Assembly (NCBI GenBank): GCA_031404455.1
Contig: JANNHP010000247.1
Coordinates: 1 to 13,658 of the forward strand
Source of the DNA: JANNHP01 sp031404455
GTDB taxonomy: Bacteria; Planctomycetota; JAJSAM01; JAJVHW01
Reading direction: 5' to 3'
Length of the DNA stretch: 13,658 nt
In this document: piece after piece, positions 1-6,851 of the stretch
Layout: every line of letters begins with the position of its first letter
Numbering within the stretch: position 1 is the stretch's first letter
Translations under genes and position numbers: made by a program
The notes under the pieces: model-generated
Told to the model about the DNA's origin: nothing
Database searches by the model: none
What the model saw: the letters and a program-made list of their open reading frames with translations, nothing else

Positions 1-2
1 AG

Positions 3-1094
3 CCCTTCGACCTCGCGGCGCCGTGTCCGTACGACGTGGTCCTCGACCGGCTGACGCACTGGTACATGCCGACGCGCGAGTGGGTGAAGAAGGCGGTCGT
101 GATGAACGACCTCTACGTGCTGAACAACCCGTGGTCGATCCAGGCGAACGAGAAGCACACCACCTACGCCGCCATGATGCGCCTCGGAATCCCGGTGCCG
201 ACGACGTGGATGCTCCCGCAGAAGGAGTACGAGCCGCACGCGGACCTGAAGGTGACGCTCAACCGCTACGCGAAGCTCTTCGACCTCGGCGAGGTCGGCC
301 GGAGCGTCGGCTACCCGATGTTCATGAAGCCCTACGACGGCGGCGCGTGGGTCGGGGTCAGCAAGATCGACGACGAGAGGACGCTCCGCGAGAAGTTCGA
401 CGAGAGCGGCAAGCGCCTGATGCACCTGCAGAAGGCGGTGAGCCCGTTCGACCTCTTCGTGCGCTGCCTCGCCGTCGGGCCGCAGACGCGCTCGATGCGC
501 TACGACCCGGGCGCCCCGCTCCATCTGCGCTACATGACCGACAAGGACTTCCTCACGAAGGAGGAGGAGTCGCTCATGGCGGACACCACGCTCACGATCA
601 ACACGTTCTTCGGCTGGGACTTCAACTCGTGCGAGGCGCTGCGGCAGAACGGCGTGTTCCAGCCCATCGACTTCGCGAACGCGTGCCCCGATTCGCAGGT
701 GACGTCGCTCCACCAGCACTTCCCGTGGCTCGTGCTCGCGCAGGTGCGCTGGTCGCTCTTCGTCGCGGCGACCGGCCGCAAGATGAGGAAGAACCTCGAC
801 TGGGAGCCTTACTTCGAGATCGCCGCGAAGGACCTGCCGTACCGCGAGAAGCTCCGTCAATACGCGGCCATCGCACGCAAGCGTCTCGACGCCGATCGCT
901 TCGGAGAATTCGTCGACCGCAATCTCGGGGCCCTGCCCGAGATTGCGCACGAGTTCTTCGGCACCGAGCGCGCGAAGGACGCCGTGCGGCAGAAGGTGGC
1001 GGCGCTGTTCCCGGCCCACGAGATCGACGAGTTCACCGAGCACTTCTGGGCGTCCATCCAGAAGTGGCGTCAGGAGGAAGGAAGACCCAAATGA
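3..1094 (+). CDS. ATP-grasp family carboxylate ligase, 5' truncated by the window edge
   Basis: The frame is open from base 3 and reads PFDLAAPCPYDVVLDRLTHW before any plausible start, so the gene begins upstream; the GTG at 36 is internal. What remains is about 363 codons. An ATP-grasp core is suggested by the nucleotide-binding Lys in YPMFMKPYDGGAWVGV (bases about 315-362), a following linker (LMHLQKAVSPFDLFVRC), and a late acidic/Asn motif PIDFANACPDSQ (bases about 663-700). In classical ATP-grasp enzymes that last site is E-x-N with Glu as a metal ligand; here Asp and Asn fill it. The family joins a carboxylate to an amine or thiol through an acyl-phosphate using ATP; the substrate cannot be read. 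The stop overlaps the next start as ATGA, so it is translationally coupled to the hydrolase behind it. It looks only distantly related to the two ATP-grasp genes at 6903-9575. Confidence 0.8.
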   Translation, partial: PFDLAAPCPYDVVLDRLTHWYMPTREWVKKAVVMNDLYVLNNPWSIQANEKHTTYAAMMRLGIPVPTTWMLPQKEYEPHADLKVTLNRYAKLFDLGEVGRSVGYPMFMKPYDGGAWVGVSKIDDERTLREKFDESGKRLMHLQKAVSPFDLFVRCLAVGPQTRSMRYDPGAPLHLRYMTDKDFLTKEEESLMADTTLTINTFFGWDFNSCEALRQNGVFQPIDFANACPDSQVTSLHQHFPWLVLAQVRWSLFVAATGRKMRKNLDWEPYFEIAAKDLPYREKLRQYAAIARKRLDADRFGEFVDRNLGALPEIAHEFFGTERAKDAVRQKVAALFPAHEIDEFTEHFWASIQKWRQEEGRPK

Positions 1095-1843
1095 CCACCG
1101 AGACGATGACGAAGCGCTCCGAGAAGATCCGGTCCCGCCACGCAGGGCAGGACGTGCTCTGCGTGCGCTGGGGGACGATGGGAACGCCCGTCCTGCTCTT
1201 CCCCACCGCGGGCGGCGACGCCGAGGAGTGCGAGCGCTTCAAGATGCTCGTCGTGCTGCGCCCGCTCATCGAGGCGCGCCGCATCAAGGTCTACTCGTGC
1301 GACAGCGTCGGCGGCCAGGCGCTGACGAAGCGCCGCGACTTCGCCCCCGGTCATTTCCCGAAGATGCAGACCGCGTTCGACCGGTTCGTGTCCGAGGAGT
1401 TCGTGCCGTGGATCCGCGCCGACTGCCAGACGCCGGACATCGGGATCATCACGGCGGGCGCTTCGATCGGCGCGTTCAACGCCGTCGCGTCGATCTGCCG
1501 CCACCCCGACATCTTCACCAAGGCGATCGGCATGAGCGGCACGTACGACGTGTCGAAGTGGCTCGACAAGCCCGACATGAACCTCGACTTCTACTACAGC
1601 TCGCCGATGCACTTCCTCCCCCGCCTCGGCGAGACCCCGCAACTCGCGAGACTGCGCGATCGGTTCGTCCTGATCGCGACGGGCGAGGGCGACTACGAGG
1701 ACCCGGCGCAGAGCTGGGCGCTGGCGCATCTCCTCGGCAGCAAGGGCGTCCCGAACCGCATGGACGCCTGGGGCGAGGACTACCGCCACGACTGGACGAC
1801 GTGGCGCGCGATGCTGCCGAAGTACCTCGACGAACTCGCGTGA
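1091..1843 (+). CDS. Esterase / alpha-beta hydrolase (putative esterase family)
   Basis: A 250-aa protein with an alpha/beta-hydrolase fold. The nucleophile elbow is G-A-S-I-G-A with Ser125. Asp201 in TGEGDYEDP and His233 in YRHDW are in the right order and spacing to complete the triad. An early strand VLLFPTAGG (residues 34-42) fits the oxyanion region. There is no signal peptide or membrane segment, so it should be cytoplasmic. The ATG at 1091 overlaps the stop of the ATP-grasp gene by ATGA, so the two are co-transcribed and probably act in one pathway, for example hydrolysing or transferring an ester or amide made by the ligase. It resembles the esterase-D-like putative esterases (COG4947 type); the substrate is unknown. 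The last codons and stop lie inside an inverted repeat at 1830-1873. Confidence 0.85.
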   Translation: MTTETMTKRSEKIRSRHAGQDVLCVRWGTMGTPVLLFPTAGGDAEECERFKMLVVLRPLIEARRIKVYSCDSVGGQALTKRRDFAPGHFPKMQTAFDRFVSEEFVPWIRADCQTPDIGIITAGASIGAFNAVASICRHPDIFTKAIGMSGTYDVSKWLDKPDMNLDFYYSSPMHFLPRLGETPQLARLRDRFVLIATGEGDYEDPAQSWALAHLLGSKGVPNRMDAWGEDYRHDWTTWRAMLPKYLDELA

Positions 1844-1873
1844 CCGACCGAGGCGATCGATCACGCGAGTTCG
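1830..1873 (+). terminator. Inverted repeat containing the esterase stop codon
   Basis: ACGAACTCGCGTGA (1830-1843) is perfectly reverse-complementary to TCACGCGAGTTCGT (1860-1873 region, arm ending 1874 at most), leaving a loop of about 17 nt. The left arm is the last codons plus the TGA stop of the esterase gene. No T-run follows, so if it terminates transcription it does so as a hairpin without a U-tract; it could also be a 3'-end stabiliser. Confidence 0.5.
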
Positions 1874-1970
1874 TGTAGCCATCGACGTCGATCTCCGGCG
1901 CGTCGTCCCGTGGATGATTTTGAAGAGATCGATGGGACTCAGTGCCCGCGCCGACCGCACGCGGGCTGTG

Positions 1971-2010
1971 CCCTCTACGGACGGCTGTCGTTACAGCCGT
2001 CCGTAGAGGG
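1971..2010. terminator. Perfect 18-bp stem-loop across the glgA stop codon
   Basis: CCCTCTACGGACGGCTGT (1971-1988) and its exact reverse complement (1993-2010) enclose a 4-nt loop. The right arm encodes the last six codons of glgA on the minus strand, and the loop holds most of its TAA. The hairpin lies between two convergent genes, so a bidirectional terminator is the simplest reading. Neither strand has a T-tract after the stem. A weaker 7-bp stem (GCCCGCG at 1944-1950, CGCGGGC at 1960-1966) lies just beyond it in the glgA direction. Confidence 0.7.
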
Positions 2011-3433
2011 CCACGTACTTCTGGATCTGACGGTCCCACGAGAAGTCCTGCGCCATGCCGGTGCGCTGGAGACGACGCCACGCGTCGCCGTCGCGGAACG
2101 CCGTGAGCGCGACGTCGAGGGCGCGGGCGAGCGCGGCGGGAGCGAAGTCTCCGAAGACGAAGCCGGTGCCGCGGCCCGTCTGCGGATTCCACGACTCCAC
2201 CGTGTCGGCGAGTCCGCCCGTGCGGCGCACGAGCGGCGGCGTGCCGTAGCGCAGGCTGTACATCTGGTTCAGGCCGCACGGCTCGAAGAGCGACGGCATG
2301 AGGAAGAGGTCCGCGCCCGCCTCGATCTGGTGCGCGAGTTCGTTGCTGTAGCCGTTGTGGAAGGCGGCGCGTCCGGGGAAGCGCCGTGCGAGTCCCGTGA
2401 AGAAGTCCACGAGACCCTGCGCACCCGAGCCGAGTGCCACGAGTCGGATGTTCCCTTGCGCGAGGTGCTTCGGGAGGACGTCGCGGGCGAGTTCGAAGCC
2501 CTTCTGCGACGTGAGCCGGGAGACGATGCCGACAACCATCGCCCTCGGGTCCGCGTCGATGCCGAGCTTCCCGAGGAGCGCCGCGCGGCACTTCGCCTTG
2601 CCGGAGAGGTCCGACGCCGAGTAGCGCGCGGGGATGAGTTCGTCCACCTCGGGCGACCACTCGTCGTAGTCCACGCCGTTGACGATGCCGTGGACGCTCC
2701 GGCTGCGCGCGCGCAGGATCGGGTCGAGGCCCATTCCCTGGTCGGGCGTCTGGATCTCGCGGGCGTACGTCTCGCTGACGGCGGTGATCGCGTCGGCGTA
2801 GAGGAGTCCGCTCGTCATGAAGCTGAAACGCCCGCCGCGGAACTCGTCTTGGTGGAGCTTCGATTCGAACCCGGCGAGGCCGACGTCGCGCACGGTGCGC
2901 GCCGGGAAGGCGCCCTGGTACGCGAGGTTGTGGAGAGTGAGCACCGTCTTCGTCGACGCGAAGAGCTTGTCCCACGAGTAGAGCGTCTTCAGGTAGAGCG
3001 GCATGAGCGCCGTGTGCCAGTCGTTCGCGTGGACGACGTGCGGCGCGAATCCCATCCGCTGGCAGGACTCGATCGCCGCCCGCGCGAGGAACGCGAAACG
3101 CAGGTGCTCGTCGCCGTCGTTCGCGTAGATCGCGTTGCGCCCGTAGAGCGCAGGGCAGGCGATGAAGTACACGCGCACGTCGGACTTCGGCAGTGGCGCC
3201 GAGTAGACGGAGAACGCGAACGTGCGGTCGCCCATCGCGATCGGCACGTCCTCGATGAAGGAGACCGGCGTGAAGGGCTGCCCCGCGCGGTCGAGCTTCC
3301 CGTAGAGCGGCAGGAAGAGCCGCGCGTCGTGGCCGTGCTTCGTGAGATAGCGCGCGAGCGCCGCGGCGACGTCGCCGAGACCGCCCGTCTTCGCGAACGG
3401 CGCGACTTCGGCGGAGACGAGACAGATGCGCAT
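1991..3433 (-). CDS. glgA: Glycogen (starch) synthase, GT5 family
   Basis: A 480-aa, full-length GT5 enzyme that transfers glucose from ADP-glucose to the non-reducing end of alpha-1,4-glucan. Visible motifs are the N-terminal ADP-glucose site APFAKTGGLGDV (Lys15), HANDWHTA (135-142), HNLAYQG (168-174), SRLTSQKG (305-312, Lys311 near the nucleotide phosphates) and EPCGLNQMYSLRYGT (384-398), followed by RTGGLADTV. The start at 3433 gives the canonical MRICLVSAEVAPF opening; an in-frame start 12 codons upstream would add a non-homologous tail. No Shine-Dalgarno is seen. Instead TAGCCT sits 7 nt before the ATG, as in two other genes here, which suggests a leaderless mRNA. It stands alone on the minus strand, convergent with the ATP-grasp/esterase pair and about 2.1 kb from glgC, which makes its substrate. 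The 3' end lies in a perfect hairpin. Confidence 0.97.
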   Translation of the reverse strand: MRICLVSAEVAPFAKTGGLGDVAAALARYLTKHGHDARLFLPLYGKLDRAGQPFTPVSFIEDVPIAMGDRTFAFSVYSAPLPKSDVRVYFIACPALYGRNAIYANDGDEHLRFAFLARAAIESCQRMGFAPHVVHANDWHTALMPLYLKTLYSWDKLFASTKTVLTLHNLAYQGAFPARTVRDVGLAGFESKLHQDEFRGGRFSFMTSGLLYADAITAVSETYAREIQTPDQGMGLDPILRARSRSVHGIVNGVDYDEWSPEVDELIPARYSASDLSGKAKCRAALLGKLGIDADPRAMVVGIVSRLTSQKGFELARDVLPKHLAQGNIRLVALGSGAQGLVDFFTGLARRFPGRAAFHNGYSNELAHQIEAGADLFLMPSLFEPCGLNQMYSLRYGTPPLVRRTGGLADTVESWNPQTGRGTGFVFGDFAPAALARALDVALTAFRDGDAWRRLQRTGMAQDFSWDRQIQKYVALYGRL

Positions 3434-3440
3434 GGCCCCG

Positions 3441-3446
3441 AGGCTA
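3441..3446 (-). promoter_or_regulatory. -10 box (TAGCCT) of a likely leaderless glgA transcript
   Basis: On the minus strand GGTAGCCT is followed by exactly 7 nt (CGGGGCC) and then the glgA ATG. A TANNNT hexamer at this distance puts transcription start on or next to the A of the ATG. The same layout occurs at 3499 and 4306. No convincing -35 box was found. Confidence 0.55.
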
Positions 3447-3498
3447 CCGACGCGTCCCGCCGCGCGCACCTACGGCGTCGATCGGGGCCGGGGCGCGC

Positions 3499-3504
3499 TA
3501 CCCT
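3499..3504 (+). promoter_or_regulatory. -10 box (TACCCT) of a likely leaderless methyltransferase transcript
   Basis: GCTACCCT is followed by 7 nt (CCGCGCC) and the ATG at 3512. There is no Shine-Dalgarno in the gap. It is the same layout as for glgA and hicB, with a GC-rich discriminator. Confidence 0.55.
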
Positions 3505-3511
3505 CCGCGCC

Positions 3512-4297
3512 ATGCCCGACCTCGGCTTCTACGCGTCCCAGGCCGATCTCTACGACCTCGCGTTCTCCTGGGACGTCGAGGACGAGGCCGACTGGCTGCT
3601 CACGCGCGTCGGACCAGACACGCGCTCGGTGCTCGAACCCTTCTGCGGCAACGGACGTCTCTTCCCCGGCTTCGCGCGGCGCGGCGTCGAGACGGCGGGC
3701 GTCGACCTCTCGGCCGAGATGCTCGCGAAGGCCGCCGCACGCATGCGCGAAGCGGGCCTCCCGGCGCCGCTCCTCGCCGAGGCCGACACGCGCGACTTCG
3801 ACATGGGACGCCGCTTCGACGCGGCCTTCTGTCCCGTCAACAGCTTCGGCTACCTCCACACCGACGACGACCTCGCGCGTCACCTCGCGTGCGTCGCACG
3901 TCATCTCGCGCCCGGCGGCCGCTACCTCGTGCAGTTCGGCCTGCGCGACCTCGACGACTTCCGTACGCTCGTCGTGGACACGACGTCGCAGTGGGACGTC
4001 GAGACACCGCGCGGCATCCTGCGGACGACGTGGAAGAGCGGCGCCTTCGACCGCGCGACGTGCATCGAGACGCAGATCTCCCGATTCGAGTGGATGACCG
4101 GACCGAACGCCGGACACGTCGAGGAGCACGAGCACGCGATTCGCGTCCGCGACTGGGCGTCGTGGAGTCGCGCCGTCGCCTCGTCGCCGTTCCGCGAGAT
4201 CGCGGCGTGGGACGGCGACGTGCCGTCGCGCCCCGCGTTGCCGGTCGGACGGGCGATGCAGGGACGGCTCTTGGCGTGGCACGAATTGGTCGTGTGA
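3512..4297 (+). CDS. Class I SAM-dependent methyltransferase
   Basis: A 261-aa protein. SAM-binding motif I is SVLEPFCGNGRL (39-50), with the glycine loop and an acidic residue in it. The ribose-binding acid at the end of strand 2 is Asp65 in GVDLS. AEADTRDF (89-96) fits the adenine-contact motif II. FDAAFCPVNSFGYL (102-115) is motif III, and LAPGGRYLVQF (132-142) is the usual post-motif strand. The C-terminal half (about 150-261) has a beta-rich substrate cap containing WMTGPNAGHVEEHEHAIR. The Asn/Phe-type motif III and the aromatic residues suggest a small-molecule methyltransferase, but the substrate is unknown. It diverges from glgA with 78 bp between starts, and hicB follows 21 bp after its stop. 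TACCCT 7 nt before the ATG suggests leaderless transcription. Confidence 0.88.
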   Translation: MPDLGFYASQADLYDLAFSWDVEDEADWLLTRVGPDTRSVLEPFCGNGRLFPGFARRGVETAGVDLSAEMLAKAAARMREAGLPAPLLAEADTRDFDMGRRFDAAFCPVNSFGYLHTDDDLARHLACVARHLAPGGRYLVQFGLRDLDDFRTLVVDTTSQWDVETPRGILRTTWKSGAFDRATCIETQISRFEWMTGPNAGHVEEHEHAIRVRDWASWSRAVASSPFREIAAWDGDVPSRPALPVGRAMQGRLLAWHELVV

Positions 4298-4305
4298 GCG
4301 TGGGG

Positions 4306-4311
4306 TAGACT
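4306..4311 (+). promoter_or_regulatory. -10 box (TAGACT) of a likely leaderless hicBA transcript
   Basis: GGTAGACT lies in the 21-bp gap after the methyltransferase stop and is followed by 7 nt (CGCGGCC) and the hicB ATG. This gives the toxin-antitoxin pair its own start rather than pure readthrough. HicB-type proteins usually autoregulate, but no clear operator was seen in the gap. Confidence 0.55.
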
Positions 4312-4318
4312 CGCGGCC

Positions 4319-4531
4319 ATGAAGATCAAGGTCATCGTGCACGAGGCAGAGGAGGGCGGGTTCTGGGCGGAGGTTCCCGCGATCCCGGGATGCGCCACGC
4401 AGGGCGAGACGTTCGAGGAGTTGCTGAAAAACCTCTACGAGGCCGTGGAGGGGTGCCTGTCGGTTGAGGTGCCCCAACCGAAGAAGCGCGGCAAGAAGCG
4501 CACGGATCGCGTCGTCGAAATCGCGATATGA
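4319..4531 (+). CDS. hicB: HicB-family antitoxin, short form
   Basis: A 70-aa protein with the HicB partial RNase-H-like fold: MKIKVIVHEAEEGGFWAEV, then the signature PAIPGCATQGETFEELLKN (residues 20-38) and the helix LYEAVEGCL. Antitoxins of this family bind and block the HicA mRNA interferase. It ends in a basic tail (KKRGKKRTDRVVEIAI) and lacks the separate C-terminal ribbon-helix-helix or HTH DNA-binding domain of longer HicBs, so autoregulation through this protein is uncertain. The gene order is antitoxin first, and it overlaps hicA by ATGA, so toxin translation is coupled to antitoxin translation. Such short HicB-like proteins are also found as orphans, but the adjacent HicA makes the assignment firm. 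Confidence 0.92.
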   Translation: MKIKVIVHEAEEGGFWAEVPAIPGCATQGETFEELLKNLYEAVEGCLSVEVPQPKKRGKKRTDRVVEIAI

Positions 4532-4734
4532 CGCCGCTGTCCGGGAAGGAACTCGCGAAGGTCGTCGAGCGCCGAGGCTGGGTCCTGCTGCGCGTCAACG
4601 GGAGCCATCACATCTACGGCCGGCGCAACAGCGTCGTGAAACTCTCGATCCCGATCCACGGCAACCAGCCGCTGAAGAAGGGTCTGTTCCGACATCTCGT
4701 GAAGCAGGCTGGGCTGGCGGATTCAGATCTCTGA
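4528..4734 (+). CDS. hicA: HicA-family mRNA interferase toxin
   Basis: A 68-aa protein with the HicA double-stranded-RNA-binding-like fold. MTPLSGKELAKVVERRGWVLLR is the first helix and strand. The catalytic His is in NGSHHIY (His27 of the S-H-H motif), and the second strand plus IPIHGNQPLKKGLFRHLVKQAGL is the family C-terminal signature. The toxin cleaves mRNA during translation independently of the ribosome and is silenced by HicB. The ATG overlaps the hicB stop. All expected residues are present, so it looks functional. It converges with the membrane-protein gene ending at 4792; the 57-bp gap holds only a weak 5-bp stem (4746-4761). Confidence 0.93.
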   Translation: MTPLSGKELAKVVERRGWVLLRVNGSHHIYGRRNSVVKLSIPIHGNQPLKKGLFRHLVKQAGLADSDL

Positions 4735-4791
4735 TCGCAGCACGCCGAGACGAAGATCTCGCGGATCGACTGCGCGAACGGAACGAGTGGT

Positions 4792-5142
4792 TCAGGCGCG
4801 GTTCCGCCGCAAGAATCGGCCGCCGACGAATCGGATGAGCCTCGGCAGGAAGTAGCCGAACGCGCCGTTCGCGGCCCAGATGACGAGTCCGACGCCTCCC
4901 CAGACGTAGTCCGCCCAGTAGTCGTCCTGCCGCTGGAAGATGGCTCCCGGCAGCGGGAAGCCCAGCACGAGCACGTCCTCGCGCCAGGGGTACAAGACGA
5001 ACATCGACGCGAGGGCGAGCACCGTACCGACCCGGGCGTCCCTCTCCGCCGCGCTGCTTCGCTTCCCGAACCTCAACACCGCGACTACGACGACCGCGAA
5101 GAACGCGATGTACGCGACAAGGATCAGGATCGCGTGCGTCAC
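4792..5142 (-). CDS. Small membrane protein of unknown function
   Basis: A 116-aa protein. Hydrophobic segments lie at about residues 4-24, 38-51 and 80-100, and the tail is strongly basic (RLIRFVGGRFLRRNRA), which suggests three membrane spans with a cytoplasmic C-terminus. The loop between spans 2 and 3 has YPWREDVLVLGFPLPG and RQDDYWADYVWGG. No family was recognised. The GTG start overlaps the stop of the upstream 137-aa gene by GTGA, so it is the third member of a coupled run headed by glgC. Cotranscription with glgC does not by itself show a role in glycogen. Confidence 0.7.
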   Translation of the reverse strand: MTHAILILVAYIAFFAVVVVAVLRFGKRSSAAERDARVGTVLALASMFVLYPWREDVLVLGFPLPGAIFQRQDDYWADYVWGGVGLVIWAANGAFGYFLPRLIRFVGGRFLRRNRA

Positions 5143-5552
5143 CTGGGCGCAGGGACTCGGAACCAGCGCGCCCGCTTCGTCACGAACCTCTCGAACGCGT
5201 CGTACGCCTCTTCGGCCTCAGCCGTCCGCGTCCACGGCTGCGCGGAACCGTCGCGGTACTCGAAGCGGAACAGTCGGGCGTCGAAGTCGTAGGAGATCAC
5301 GAGGTGCGGGTTGTCGCCGATGCACCTGCTCATTCCGACGACGAGGTCGTGCATCGAATTCATCCCGCAGAGCCCGGACAGCGCGAAAGGCGAGTCGGCC
5401 ACTCTCAAGACGAAGGCCGCGAGATCGGCGAACACGGGGTTCGCGGCCGGAAGCTCCGCGAACGACGCCGCGATCTCGCTCCACGGACGGGACGTATCAC
5501 CGTATCCACCGCCGCCGGTCCACGTCGTCTGCGGCAGGCGCCCCACCCTCAC
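5139..5552 (-). CDS. Hypothetical protein coupled to glgC
   Basis: A 137-aa protein starting MRVGRLPQTTWTGGGGYGD. The GTG at 5552 overlaps the glgC stop as GTGA; a second GTG two codons later is possible. It has no signal peptide or membrane segment. The body has an amphipathic helix (SEIAASFAELPAANPVFADL), a region NSMHDLVVGMSR (about 73-84), then a strand pair LVISYDFDARLFRFEYRDGS and a C-terminal helix rich in Glu, Arg and Lys. That is a compact soluble alpha/beta protein. I do not recognise the family. It is sandwiched by 4-nt overlaps between glgC and the small membrane protein, so all three are probably translated from one mRNA. Codon use matches its neighbours, so it is a real gene and not a shadow. 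Confidence 0.7.
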   Translation of the reverse strand: MRVGRLPQTTWTGGGGYGDTSRPWSEIAASFAELPAANPVFADLAAFVLRVADSPFALSGLCGMNSMHDLVVGMSRCIGDNPHLVISYDFDARLFRFEYRDGSAQPWTRTAEAEEAYDAFERFVTKRARWFRVPAPR

Positions 5553-6814
5553 ACCACCGTCCCCGGCGGGATGACCGCGTCGCGCGGGACCACGATCACC
5601 CCGCCGCGGATGCAGTAGTTGTCGGCGTCGAACTCCTGGAGGCCCTTCGCGTTGACGAGCTTCGCGCCGTCGCCGATACGGGCGTTCAGGTCGATGATCG
5701 CGTTGCGGATCTCGCAGTCCTCGCCGATGCCGAGCTTCACCGGGTTCGACGTCGGCGACTGCGACTCGTAGAAACGCGCGCCCATCACTACCGTCCGCTC
5801 GATCACCGAGCCCGCGCCGACGACCGCGCGGATGCCGACGATCGAGTTCGCGATCTGGCTCTCGGAGATGATCGACCCTTCGCAGAGGATCGACTGCTCG
5901 ACCTGGCAGCGGTTGATCTTGGTCCCGGGAAGGAACCGCGGGTGCGTGTAGATGGGGAACTGCGGCGAGTAGAGGTTCAGCGGCGGGAGAGGCAGCGTGA
6001 GGTCGAGGTTCGCCTCGTGGAAGGACGGGATCGTCCCGATGTCGCGCCAGTAGCCGGTGTACGCGAACGCGAACACGCGGCGCTCGTGGATCGCCCCGGG
6101 GATCACGTCCTTGCCGAAGTCGGCGACCTTCGTGCCGACGAGCAGTTCGTTCAGCACCGAACGGCGGAACGTGTAGATGCCCATGCTCGCGAGGAGGTGT
6201 CCCTTCGGCGCGTCGAAGCCGAGGCTCTTCATCGTCGCCGCGTCGGGCGTCAACTCGTCGAGGACCTTCTCGTCCTTCGGCTTCTCGACGAACCGCACGA
6301 TGCGCCCGGTCGCGTCCACCACCATGATCCCGAGCGACCTCGCCTGCTCGCGCGGCACCGGCGTGACGGCGATCGTGAGATCGGCCTCGGTCTCGCGATG
6401 GCGCTTGATGAACTCCTTCACGTTCATCAGGTAGAGCTGGTCGCCGGAGAGGATGAGCACGTGGCGCGCGCCCGAGTCGTTCAGGGTGGCGAGGTTCTGC
6501 CGGATCGCGTCGGCCGTGCCCTGGTACCAGTCGCGGTTCTCGGTGCCCTGCTGCGCCGCGAGGATGTCCACGTAGCCGCCGCGGAAGGCGTCGAACCGGA
6601 ACGTCTGCGCGATGTGGCGGTGCAGGCTCTGGCTCATGAACTGCGTGAGCACGTAGATCCGCTCGACGCCCGCGTGCAGGCTGTTCGAGATCGGCACGTC
6701 GATGAGGCGGAACTTCCCGCCGAGCGGCACCGCAGGCTTCGCACGGTCGCGCGTGAGCGGCCAGAGCCGCGAACCCTGTCCTCCGCCGAGGATCGCGCAA
6801 ACCACGCCGGCCAT
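5549..6814 (-). CDS. glgC: Glucose-1-phosphate adenylyltransferase (ADP-glucose pyrophosphorylase)
   Basis: A 421-aa full-length enzyme that makes ADP-glucose from ATP and glucose-1-phosphate, the committed step of glycogen synthesis. The nucleotidyltransferase domain has ILGGGQGSRLWPLT (8-21), GGKFRLIDVPISN (32-44), YQGTADAIRQN (97-107), ILSGDQLYLMN (121-131), FVEKPKDEKVL (175-185) and GYWRDIGTI (254-262). The C-terminal left-handed beta-helix runs from about 300 to the end. The GDQLY form of the active-site loop, the MGARFYE motif (344-350), the GIGEDCEIRNAIIDLNARIGD stretch and the ending IPPGTVV are those of the cyanobacterial/plant type rather than the enterobacterial type; in that group the enzyme is switched on by 3-phosphoglycerate and off by phosphate. 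Its start is divergent from an ATP-grasp gene and its stop overlaps the next gene. Confidence 0.97.
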   Translation of the reverse strand: MAGVVCAILGGGQGSRLWPLTRDRAKPAVPLGGKFRLIDVPISNSLHAGVERIYVLTQFMSQSLHRHIAQTFRFDAFRGGYVDILAAQQGTENRDWYQGTADAIRQNLATLNDSGARHVLILSGDQLYLMNVKEFIKRHRETEADLTIAVTPVPREQARSLGIMVVDATGRIVRFVEKPKDEKVLDELTPDAATMKSLGFDAPKGHLLASMGIYTFRRSVLNELLVGTKVADFGKDVIPGAIHERRVFAFAYTGYWRDIGTIPSFHEANLDLTLPLPPLNLYSPQFPIYTHPRFLPGTKINRCQVEQSILCEGSIISESQIANSIVGIRAVVGAGSVIERTVVMGARFYESQSPTSNPVKLGIGEDCEIRNAIIDLNARIGDGAKLVNAKGLQEFDADNYCIRGGVIVVPRDAVIPPGTVV

Positions 6815-6851
6815 CGGTTGGAGGTCTCCCTTGCCTGATCGAGGGGCCGCG

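Noticed and set aside
3434..3469. Upstream in-frame start for GlgA
   Set aside because: It would add 12 non-homologous residues before the canonical MRICLVSAEV start.
1910..3511. Long + strand open frame antisense to glgA, running into the methyltransferase frame
   Set aside because: It is rich in Arg, Glu, Val and Ala repeats with no domain, as expected opposite a GC3-biased gene. The methyltransferase motifs begin only at 3512.
4746..4761. 5-bp stem (CGAGA/TCTCG) between hicA and the membrane-protein gene
   Set aside because: Too short to call a terminator in GC-rich DNA.
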